A stretch of DNA of 7,753 bases, taken from NCBI GenBank assembly GCA_020861125.1, contig JAJBSZ010000053.1, positions 1 to 7,753 on the forward strand. The letters run 5' to 3'. The translations under genes were made by a program, and so were the position numbers. The stretch is from Planctomycetota bacterium (GTDB taxonomy: Bacteria > Planctomycetota > SZUA-567). Of the stretch, positions 1-5,260 are shown piece after piece. The stretch's first letter is position 1. Each line of letters starts with the position of its first letter. Under the pieces are notes generated by a model. The model had not been told where the DNA came from. It saw nothing but the letters and a program-made list of their open reading frames with translations, and did no database searches.

Positions 1-725
1 TTGATCACGGCGGCGTGATGGGTATTTGACCAGACGAAGCGGCCGTTGGTGACGCCGGCTAGGCCGATGTCGATGGCTTCTCGGGTCATCTTGAAATAGT
101 CCTCGAGTTTACTGCCGACCTCGCCGCCGGCGAGAGCCACCTTGGTGGGGCAGGCTTCGATCACGGCGCGGAAGGTTTCCGGATCCCCAGAGTAGTTGGT
201 CTTGATGATGTCAACGCCCAGTTCCGCCCCGGCACGGACGGCATAGGCCAGATTCTTGGCGTCCTTGGGATCCGTCACCATGGTGCCCTTGGGGTAGATG
301 TGGGCCACCAGCGGCATGCCGGCGGAGGCGGCTTCCTTGGAAATGCGGCCGAGATGGGTGAGCTGCCGTGCCTGTTCCGGGCCGCCCACGATCATGCCGA
401 CGGATATGGCGTCGGCGCCGGCCCGCACCGCCTCCTCGACGTCGGCCACCGGCGTGTCGTAGGCGGGGTGGTAGGGAATGGAGTAGGCGGTGGACTTGAA
501 GATCATCGCCACCTGCCCCGCATAGGGGCGGAAGACGTTTTCGGCGATGCCCTTGTGCATGGTGATGGCGTCCGGACCGCCGGCCACCAGCTTTTGCATA
601 ACGTCGCGGATGTTGACGAGGCCGGGCATGATGCCGCGGGTGATGGGATGGTCGATGGTGATGGCCAGCAGCCTGCCGGAGGGACCGAGGAGACGTTTCA
701 GGCGGACTTCTTTTCCGACGAACAT
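1..725 (-). CDS. DhnA/ADH-synthase-type class I (Schiff-base) aldolase, C-terminus cut by window edge
   Basis: I translated 241 codons from ATG at 725 to the edge; about 25-35 residues are probably missing. The protein follows the DhnA family (archaeal-type fructose-bisphosphate aldolase, 2-amino-3,7-dideoxy-D-threo-hept-6-ulosonate synthase, LsrF). Visible family landmarks are VRLKRL near residue 7, TIDHP (Asp25), MHKGI (56-60), HIYPKG (Tyr144), DIIKTNYSGD with the expected Schiff-base Lys175, ALAGGE (197-202) and GVTNGR (224-229). Asp25 and Tyr144 align with the acid-base residues of the archaeal enzymes. Two sites differ from the usual pattern: DHP replaces DHG, and NGRFVW replaces the GRNIFQ-type phosphate-site segment, so the substrate may differ. 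An AAGGAG ribosome-binding site (734-739) lies 8 nt before the start. The gene is 80 bp downstream of dctM on the same strand, so it probably acts in the cytoplasm on the product of TRAP-imported solute. Family assignment is firm; the exact reaction is not known. Confidence 0.9.
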   Translation of the reverse strand, partial: MFVGKEVRLKRLLGPSGRLLAITIDHPITRGIMPGLVNIRDVMQKLVAGGPDAITMHKGIAENVFRPYAGQVAMIFKSTAYSIPYHPAYDTPVADVEEAVRAGADAISVGMIVGGPEQARQLTHLGRISKEAASAGMPLVAHIYPKGTMVTDPKDAKNLAYAVRAGAELGVDIIKTNYSGDPETFRAVIEACPTKVALAGGEVGSKLEDYFKMTREAIDIGLAGVTNGRFVWSNTHHAAVI

Positions 726-761
726 GGGTGGTTCTCCTTAAAAATGGTGCTTGTTCACGAG

Positions 762-784
762 GCGCGCAATCGCGCTTTCTTTTT
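762..784 (+). terminator. GC hairpin followed by T-tract, facing antisense to the operon
   Basis: GCGCG (762-766) and CGCGC (771-775) form a perfect 5-bp stem with a CAAT loop. On the plus strand it is followed directly by TTTCTTTTT (776-784), the layout of an intrinsic terminator. It lies between two minus-strand genes, dctM and the aldolase. In the sense direction the T-tract precedes the stem as an A-tract, so it should not stop the operon transcript. It may stop antisense transcripts or be fortuitous. Confidence 0.3.
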
Positions 785-805
785 GGGGACGGTCCGGCTC
801 CGGGG

Positions 806-2098
806 TCAGGGCGCGTACATGCCGATCGCCCGCACCGGCCAGACCACGATGGCCGGGAACATGATTATAAGGACGATGGAGACGACGATCATCACCGTCA
901 GCCAGAAGGTGCCGCCTATTACCCGTTCGATGGACATCTCCGCCACCTGCGCCGCCGCGTAGAGGCAAACCCCCACCGGCGGCGTCACCAGCCCGAGGGT
1001 CAGGGACAGCACGAGGATCACCAGGAAGTGGATGGGGTCGACGCCAAGCTTCACCAGCGGCGGCAGCAAGACGGGAATCAGGATGTAGAGTGAGGCAATG
1101 GCGTCCATGAACATGCCGACGACGATGAGGAACACGAAGACGATCAGCAGGAGCACGGTGGGGTTCTGGCTGATGCCCGCCATGAAGGCGGCCATCTTCA
1201 CCGGCAGCTGATCGTAGGTGAAAATCCAGCCCGCCAGCTTGGCGGTGGCGGCGATGAAAAGGATGGTTCCGGTGGACTTGGCGGTATCCCAGAACACGCC
1301 GGGCAGATCCCGGAAGGTGATGGTCCGGTAAAAAACCATGGACAGCACCAGGGTATAAAACACGGCGATACCGGCCGCCTCGGTGGGGGTGAACCGGCCG
1401 TCGAAGATGCCGTAGAGCAGGATGACGGGCGTCAGCATGGGCGGGATGGCCCGCTTGGCGGCGCGGTAGAGGGTCGCGCCGTCGAAGGGCACGCGGCTGC
1501 CCATGCCCTTGGCCGTGGTGTAGAGATGGTTGTAGAGCATGAAGCAGAGGGACATGAACACCCCCGGCGCCACCCCCGCCACCAGCAGCAGGCCGATGGA
1601 TTCGTTGGCGGTGGAGCCGGCGATGATCATCAGGATGGACGGGGGGATTATCGAGGCCAGGACCGAGGTGGTGAGGCTCAGTCCGACAGCGTATTCTTTG
1701 CTGTAGTTGTGACGGGTCATGGCATTGATTTCAATGCGGCCGAGGGAGGCGACGTCCGCCACCGACGACCCGGACACCCCGCCGAAGATAAGCGAAGCGA
1801 CGACGTTGACATGCCCGAGGCCGCCCGGCAGCCAGCCGACCACGGCGTTGGCAAAATCGAAGATCCGCTCCGCCACCCCGCCCCGATCCATGATGATACC
1901 CACCATGATGAACAGCGGCACCGCCACCAGCATGAAGGAGTTCATGGCCGAGAACATGCTGTTGGCGAGGAGGTCGAGGGGCATGGAGGTATACAGGAGC
2001 AATACCCCTACGCCGGCCGCGCCCAGACTCACGGGCAGCGGCACCCCGATCATGAAAAAGAAAAAGAACACCAGGAGAAGGGCCAGACTCATCGTCAT
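806..2098 (-). CDS. dctM: TRAP transporter large membrane subunit DctM
   Basis: This is the 430-residue large permease subunit of a tripartite ATP-independent periplasmic (TRAP) transporter, the ion-coupled translocation channel in the inner membrane. Length and hydrophobic profile (about a dozen membrane segments) match the DctM family (PF06808). Family signatures are visible: PLFIMVGIIMDRGG (61-74), the segment ending GGVSGSSVADVASLG (106-120), SIIPPSILMIIAG (149-161), GRFTPTEAAGIAVFY (234-248) and TPPVGVCLY (372-380). The open frame runs upstream to about 2464, but that extension overlaps dctQ in another frame. The chosen ATG at 2098 gives the typical family N-terminus, has GGGAGG (2106-2111) 7 nt upstream, and overlaps the dctQ stop as ATGA, which implies translational coupling. 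A second Met is two codons further in. It works with DctQ and with solute delivered by DctP. Confidence 0.96.
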   Translation of the reverse strand: MTMSLALLLVFFFFFMIGVPLPVSLGAAGVGVLLLYTSMPLDLLANSMFSAMNSFMLVAVPLFIMVGIIMDRGGVAERIFDFANAVVGWLPGGLGHVNVVASLIFGGVSGSSVADVASLGRIEINAMTRHNYSKEYAVGLSLTTSVLASIIPPSILMIIAGSTANESIGLLLVAGVAPGVFMSLCFMLYNHLYTTAKGMGSRVPFDGATLYRAAKRAIPPMLTPVILLYGIFDGRFTPTEAAGIAVFYTLVLSMVFYRTITFRDLPGVFWDTAKSTGTILFIAATAKLAGWIFTYDQLPVKMAAFMAGISQNPTVLLLIVFVFLIVVGMFMDAIASLYILIPVLLPPLVKLGVDPIHFLVILVLSLTLGLVTPPVGVCLYAAAQVAEMSIERVIGGTFWLTVMIVVSIVLIIMFPAIVVWPVRAIGMYAP

Positions 2099-2622
2099 GC
2101 CGAACCCTCCCGTCGCACCGCGATCCGGCGCCAGGAATACACCAGGGATTCCAGCAGGCAAAACAAACCGAACACCGCCGACAGCGGGTAGATGAGGCCG
2201 ACGATCCACATGGGCAGAGGAAAACCCGACGCCATTTCGGTGAAGCGGTACTGTTGGCGGACCATCTGCAGGCCGGTATACAGCATCAGGAGAAAAAAGC
2301 CGGCGGTAAAGACGGTGTAAATGACGACGCTCACCACCCCGCAGATCCACGGACAGAGCCGTACGAAAAGGGTAACCCGGGCGCTCTCCGCTCCGCGGAA
2401 GCCGATAGCCATGCCGAGAAACACCATCCACATGAAAAGGAATCGGCTTGCCTCCTCCGACCACACCAGCGGTCGGCCAAGCTCCCGAAAGATTACCTGT
2501 AGGAGGATGACGACCAGCACGCCGGCCACGCTCAGCCAGGCCGCCGTATCCATGAGGAAATCCACGGCGCGGAAAAGGCGGTGACGGCGGGGCGGGGCGG
2601 CGGGTACAGCCTCGGTTTCCAT
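2095..2622 (-). CDS. dctQ: TRAP transporter small membrane subunit DctQ
   Basis: This 175-residue protein has the size and four-helix layout of the DctQ family (PF04290). Membrane segments lie at about 27-46, 60-76, 92-118 and 137-164. The conserved core WSEEASRFLFMWMVFLG (54-70) is the family signature after helix 1. DctQ forms a stable inner-membrane complex with DctM, helps dock the periplasmic binding protein and is required for transport. The open frame extends back to about 3003 through dctP sequence in another frame. I place the start at ATG 2622, because GGAGG stands 8 nt upstream and the preceding stretch looks non-coding. The gene begins 116 bp after dctP and ends in a 4-bp ATGA overlap with dctM. 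Confidence 0.95.
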   Translation of the reverse strand: METEAVPAAPPRRHRLFRAVDFLMDTAAWLSVAGVLVVILLQVIFRELGRPLVWSEEASRFLFMWMVFLGMAIGFRGAESARVTLFVRLCPWICGVVSVVIYTVFTAGFFLLMLYTGLQMVRQQYRFTEMASGFPLPMWIVGLIYPLSAVFGLFCLLESLVYSWRRIAVRREGSA

Positions 2623-2644
2623 GTTACATCCCTCCGGGTTTTCA

Positions 2645-2699
2645 GGACGGATCACCCGTCCCCCGCCTGCCGCCAACCACGTGGGCGGCGACGGGCGGG
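2645..2699 (-). other. Two GC-rich hairpins in the dctP-dctQ gap
   Basis: The 116-bp gap between dctP and dctQ holds two inverted repeats. Proximal to dctQ, GGACGG (2645-2650) and CCGTCC (2656-2661) form a perfect 6-bp stem with a 5-nt loop. Next to it, 2662-2667 pairs with 2694-2699, and 2669-2674 (GCCGCC) pairs with 2684-2689 (GGCGGC), giving a long interrupted stem. No T-run follows in the direction of transcription, so these are not canonical terminators. A role in stabilising the dctP end of the mRNA, or partly uncoupling dctQM so that the binding protein is made in excess, is inference. Confidence 0.4.
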
Positions 2700-2738
2700 T
2701 GGGTCGGCCGCGGCGGACAGCGTCGCGGGTCGTACCTT

Positions 2739-3737
2739 TCAGTTCTTCCCAACGAACTCGAGGGTTTTGGCGTAGAAGGCGTCGTCCTGAACCAATTCGC
2801 CGAAGCGGGGATACAGGCTCTTGGCGACTTCGACGAACTGGGCGTGTTCCTCGGGCGACAGGCGGTAGGTCTCCATCCCCTTTTCCTTGAGGAAGGCTTC
2901 GGTGGATTCGGTGCCATCCTCGTCGTACGTAATCTTGTCCAGCTGGGCCTGGGCGGCGGCTTCCCGCAGGACGGTTTTCATCTCGTCCGACAGGCTGTTC
3001 CACCGGGCCTGATTGATGCCCAGCACCCAGGCGTCGGCGATGTGGTTGGTGAAGGTGAGGTATTTCTGGACTTCATAAAACTTCGCGTCCATGGGGATGG
3101 AGATGGGATTCTCCTGGCCGTCAACCACCGCGAGTTGCAGGGCGTTGTACACCTCGCCGAAGGCCATCGGCGTGGGCGCGGCGTCCATGGCGCGGAAGAA
3201 CTCCACCCAGAGAGGATTGTTCGGCACTCGGAGCTTGATGCCGGCGAGGTCCTTCGGTTCCTTGATCAGCACTTTCGAGTTGGTGATGACCCGGAAGGGG
3301 CGGGGCCAGTAGCCGAGGGGCTGGATATCCATACTGGCAACGTCAGCGTTGAGAACCTCGGCGGCGTCGGACTGGAGGTAGGCCTTGAACTGGTCCATGT
3401 CGTCGAAAAGGTAGGGAACGGAGATGGCGATGAACCGGGGCTTGAAATTAGCGTACAGGGAAGCGGACAGGAGCAGCATATCGAGGGAGCCGCCGCCCAA
3501 CTGTTTCACCGCCGCGTTGGGGTCGCCACCGTAAAGGGTTCCGTTGGGGAATACCTTTATGTCGATCTGCCCGCCGGACTTTTCCCGGACGATGCTGGCA
3601 AAGTTCTCGGCGGCGACGGTGATGGACGAATTGTCCGGATCGGGGGTGGACAGGGTTAGGGTGGTGGCGGCGGAAACGGTTCCGGACAACAGAGCCAGCG
3701 CCAGAGCAACGGCGACAAGAGGGGTAAACCTGCGCAT
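2739..3737 (-). CDS. dctP: TRAP transporter periplasmic solute-binding protein DctP
   Basis: This is the 332-residue extracytoplasmic receptor of the TRAP system (DctP family, PF03480). It has a clear Sec signal peptide: MRR, a hydrophobic core over about 6-19, and a cleavage site at VSA|A (23/24). The mature protein keeps the family landmarks: FPNGTLYGG (63-71), the first binding-site arginine region FRVITNSK (Arg149), DLAGIKLRVPNN with Arg170, MAFGEVYNALQ (191-201) and VVDGQENPI (204-212) with Asn210. Arg170 is the near-universal arginine that salt-bridges a substrate carboxylate in characterised DctP proteins, so an organic-acid ligand is expected; which one cannot be read. A GGGAG ribosome-binding site (3744-3748) sits 6 nt before the ATG. 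It is the first gene of the operon and lies directly behind the operator-bearing promoter region. Confidence 0.96.
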   Translation of the reverse strand: MRRFTPLVAVALALALLSGTVSAATTLTLSTPDPDNSSITVAAENFASIVREKSGGQIDIKVFPNGTLYGGDPNAAVKQLGGGSLDMLLLSASLYANFKPRFIAISVPYLFDDMDQFKAYLQSDAAEVLNADVASMDIQPLGYWPRPFRVITNSKVLIKEPKDLAGIKLRVPNNPLWVEFFRAMDAAPTPMAFGEVYNALQLAVVDGQENPISIPMDAKFYEVQKYLTFTNHIADAWVLGINQARWNSLSDEMKTVLREAAAQAQLDKITYDEDGTESTEAFLKEKGMETYRLSPEEHAQFVEVAKSLYPRFGELVQDDAFYAKTLEFVGKN

Positions 3738-3806
3738 AAAGGACTCCCACTAAGCGGATGATAACGACGGGCTCGCGACAACCACGGTGGTGCCGGAAGC
3801 TTTAAA

Positions 3807-3821
3807 AATGGTCATACCAAT
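3807..3821. promoter_or_regulatory. Second GntR/FadR-type operator candidate
   Basis: AATGGT-CAT-ACCAAT is a 6-3-6 inverted repeat with one mismatch between arms. Its core TGGTCATACCA fits the TNGTNNNACNA consensus of the FadR subfamily of GntR regulators. It shares both half-sites and the spacer length with the site at 3905-3919, with 98 bp between centres. It overlaps the -10 of the weaker promoter candidate P2 (3820-3848). For transcripts from the main promoter it would lie about 70-80 nt downstream of the start. Confidence 0.6.
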
Positions 3822-3848
3822 TATCCCTGCACGGGTCCTGGGTGATAA
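3820..3848 (-). promoter_or_regulatory. Candidate weaker sigma70 promoter P2 for dctP
   Basis: Read on the minus strand, TTATCA (3848-3843; 4 of 6 against TTGACA) is followed by a 17-nt spacer and GATAAT (3825-3820; 5 of 6 against TATAAT). Transcription would start near 3812, leaving a leader of about 75 nt. The operator candidate at 3807-3821 covers the -10 and start point. It is weaker than P1 and could be chance in AT-rich DNA. Confidence 0.35.
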
Positions 3849-3896
3849 TGTACTTATAATAGTTACGGTTTGACAGCATTGTTTGCCTGTATATTC

Positions 3897-3925
3897 ACTA
3901 TAACATTGGTACAACCAATTGTCAA
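3897..3925 (-). promoter_or_regulatory. Main sigma70 promoter P1 of the dctPQM-aldolase operon
   Basis: On the minus strand there is a perfect -35 TTGACA (3925-3920), a spacer of exactly 17 nt (3919-3903) and a -10 TATAGT (3902-3897; 5 of 6). The predicted start is near 3890, giving a leader of about 150 nt before dctP. The whole spacer is occupied by the palindromic operator at 3905-3919, so a bound regulator would block RNA polymerase. This is the best promoter match I found in the window. Confidence 0.8.
3905..3919. promoter_or_regulatory. GntR/FadR-type operator inside the promoter spacer
   Basis: ATTGGT-ACA-ACCAAT is a perfect 6-3-6 palindrome whose core TGGTACAACCA matches the TNGTNNNACNA consensus of FadR-subfamily GntR regulators. 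It closely resembles the ATTGGT-N3-ACCAAT sites known for PdhR and LldR; UxuR/ExuR sites are related with a shorter centre. It sits between the -35 and -10 of P1, the position expected for a repressor released by an effector, often the imported acid or a metabolite of it. The regulator gene is not in this window. Confidence 0.75.
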
Positions 3926-3943
3926 GTGTGTCCTTTGGAAAAA

Positions 3944-3974
3944 CCCCGATTTTTGTTTTCGGGATGTTATTTTT
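3944..3974. terminator. Bidirectional terminator-like hairpin upstream of P1
   Basis: CCCGA (3945-3949) pairs with TCGGG (3959-3963) around a T-rich 9-nt loop. On the plus strand a T-rich run ends in TTTTT (3970-3974) a few bases later. On the minus strand the stem is followed by GG and then TTTTT (complement of 3939-3943). The minus orientation could stop read-through from the right-hand operon or antisense RNA before it reaches the dct promoter. The stem is short, so confidence is moderate. Confidence 0.4.
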
Positions 3975-4132
3975 CGCCGGGATTAGGGGAAAGGGGATGG
4001 CGCGGTGGTGGTGAAAACAATGCGTTGATCGTGAATCAAGTGATTGCCGAGTAAAGGTAACAGCTTGTTTCTGATTGATGCCGGCATCGGCATCGACGCG
4101 AATGGTGACTGGTACAAGACATGGAGCTTAAC

Positions 4133-5140
4133 ATGAAAACCTATTGTGGATTTGCATGCGCCATCCTGGCGGTGGTGGCGGTTGGGTGGCTGGCACCCAC
4201 CGGCGCCGCTTTCGGCCAGGATACGTACGTAAGCGCGCCCAACGATGTCGAGGACATCGCCGATCCGGCGCTGCGGGAGGCGCTGGCGTCGTATTCCCCC
4301 AACTACGACAGTTTGCCCCGCTACGACCAGATCTCGGCCTTCCGGCATGTCTACCGGGTATTGCACAACGACCTGGATCCGGTGCTGTCGCCGGCCGATC
4401 AGGCGATTTGGATCAACGGTAACGTCCCGTATTATGTTGGTGGCGATTATTCGCCGTACTATGGCGTGGACTACCCGTACTACGATCCCTACTACACCGA
4501 TCTGCCGGTGGTTGATTGGGGCCTGATGGGCGGTCACGGCGATTGGGGCGGCTATCGGGACGGCATCCGGCACGACTGGGATCGCTATTCCTACAACCGC
4601 AACGCCGATTTCGATCATCGGGATGGTAACCGGAATGCCATCGACCATCGGGACGGCGCGCGCGACGCCTACGGCAACCGCCCGTTGAATCCGGAACGGT
4701 CGGTGTATGAAAACCGGTACGACGGTGTCCGGGGACTCAACAGACCCGAGGGACATGCCAACCGCGATGTCTACGGCAACCGCGGCCTTCCCGGCGGCGC
4801 CCGCCACGACGGTAACGGTGGCTTCAACCGGGTGCTGCCGCAGCCGCGGGACCATGTGGTGCCCGATCCTTCCCGCCACATCATGCCCGATCCGGGCAAC
4901 CATGTGGTAGCGGATCCGTCCCGCCACATCATGCCTGACGCCAGCCGGCACATCGTGCCGGAAGGCAACCTCGGCGGCAACATCCGGTCCGTGCCCAGCC
5001 ATGCCTTCAATACCGCGCCGCACGAAGCCGGCCATATCGGCGGCGGCCACATGGGAGGTCACCCGGGCGGCCACCCAGGCGGTCACATGGGCGGTCACGG
5101 CGGCGGCCACGGTGGTGGTCACGGCGGAGGTCACCGCTGA
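4133..5140 (+). CDS. Secreted low-complexity His/Gly-rich repeat protein, function unknown
   Basis: I do not recognise a family. Two in-frame ATGs exist, at 4121 and 4133. I prefer 4133 because GGAG (inside the first ATG's codons) lies 6 nt before it and MKTY begins a clean Sec signal peptide with hydrophobic core to about residue 20 and probable cleavage near AFGQ (26-29). The 335-residue product has a more ordinary acidic segment (about 30-97), a Tyr/Asp-rich patch with YY pairs (100-122), a Gly/Asp/Arg/His/Asn-rich stretch with DHRDG twice (161, 171) and YGNR twice, five tandem 8-residue repeats HVVPDPSR-type (241-280), and a tail of GGH units with about nine histidines (301-335). A periplasmic or extracellular role with Ni, Zn or Cu binding is inference from the His tail. 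The opposite strand is also open over the whole gene, but that frame lacks a signal peptide or family match. It stands alone, divergent from dctP and convergent with the methyltransferase gene. Confidence 0.75.
   Translation: MKTYCGFACAILAVVAVGWLAPTGAAFGQDTYVSAPNDVEDIADPALREALASYSPNYDSLPRYDQISAFRHVYRVLHNDLDPVLSPADQAIWINGNVPYYVGGDYSPYYGVDYPYYDPYYTDLPVVDWGLMGGHGDWGGYRDGIRHDWDRYSYNRNADFDHRDGNRNAIDHRDGARDAYGNRPLNPERSVYENRYDGVRGLNRPEGHANRDVYGNRGLPGGARHDGNGGFNRVLPQPRDHVVPDPSRHIMPDPGNHVVADPSRHIMPDASRHIVPEGNLGGNIRSVPSHAFNTAPHEAGHIGGGHMGGHPGGHPGGHMGGHGGGHGGGHGGGHR
4853..4972 (+). repeat. Five tandem 24-bp coding repeats (8-residue units)
   Basis: The units read HVVPDPSR, HIMPDPGN, HVVADPSR, HIMPDASR and HIVPEGNL, pattern H-[VI]-[VM]-x-[DE]-[PAG]-x-[RNL]. 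Units 1 and 3, and units 2 and 4, resemble each other most (HVV against HIM). That suggests duplication of a 48-bp double unit after an initial 24-bp duplication. All stay in frame. Confidence 0.85.
5033..5137 (+). repeat. GGH repeat tail of the secreted protein
   Basis: From residue 301 to the C-terminus the protein is HI, then a run of four-residue units GGH plus M, P or G, ending GGGHR. The underlying DNA is a GGCGGTCAC/GGCGGCCAC-like 12-bp repeat. Such Gly-His tails occur in metal-binding proteins. The third-base variation between units argues for retained coding function rather than a fresh expansion. Confidence 0.85.
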
Positions 5141-5260
5141 CCGCGGCGGTGTTTTGTCTGCTTTGTCGGGATCGTCTACGATCCGCCAACGGATTATCCG
5201 AGCGGGACGGCCAGCGCCGTCTCGCTTGTTTGTAGGCATATTTCTGCTGTAACGGATCGG
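5141..5260. terminator. Convergent intergenic gap with hairpin 5169-5184
   Basis: This gap lies between the ends of two convergent genes. It contains GGATCG (5169-5174), TCTA and CGATCC (5179-5184), a perfect 6-bp stem with a tetraloop. No T-run follows on either strand, so it is only a possible transcription end shared by both genes. Confidence 0.3.

Larger units (their letters stand above)
3738..4132. promoter_or_regulatory. Divergent intergenic control region between dctP and the secreted-protein gene
   Basis: This 395-bp gap has no credible coding potential and is much more AT-rich than its surroundings, above all at 3800-3975. It holds two promoter-operator pairs facing dctP and a hairpin with T-tracts, listed separately. 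The half nearest the plus-strand gene has a perfect 12-bp palindrome GATGCCGGCATC (4077-4088), followed by another GGCATC. No convincing sigma70 promoter for the plus-strand gene is visible. A short ACCAC-G-GTGGT palindrome (3781-3791) lies in the dctP leader; its meaning is unknown. Confidence 0.75.

Noticed and set aside
300..962. 220-codon plus-strand open frame opposite the aldolase and dctM end
   Set aside because: Composition is His/Gly/Asp-rich and typical of a shadow. It crosses two real minus-strand genes and their gap and has no family motif.
2099..2464. N-terminal extension of the dctM frame up to 2464
   Set aside because: It lies within dctQ in another frame, and its translation is Arg/Pro-rich without membrane character. 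The ATG at 2098 gives the normal DctM N-terminus and the ATGA junction.
2623..3003. N-terminal extension of the dctQ frame into dctP
   Set aside because: The extension is a shadow of dctP and non-coding gap sequence. A good ribosome-binding site precedes ATG 2622, and the family length is about 175 residues.
3855..3860. Plus-strand TATAAT as a -10 element
   Set aside because: There is no -35-like hexamer at 16-18 nt upstream and no extended -10 TG. It is probably chance in AT-rich DNA.
3870..3904. Plus-strand TTGACA with nearby TATATT or TATAAC as a divergent promoter
   Set aside because: Spacers are 14 and 23 nt, outside the workable range, and the start would be more than 200 nt from the plus-strand gene.
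4110..4120. Third operator-like sequence TGGTACAAGAC just before the secreted-protein gene
   Set aside because: Only the left half-site matches; the right arm lacks ACCA, so it does not form the inverted repeat seen at the other two sites.
3983..5239. 418-codon open frame on the minus strand opposite the secreted-protein gene
   Set aside because: Its translation is a Val/Ala/Ile/His-rich string with no signal peptide or family motif. The long open frame follows from the GC-rich repetitive codons of the plus-strand gene, which has a ribosome-binding site and signal peptide. The antisense frame would also run past the gene into the control region.
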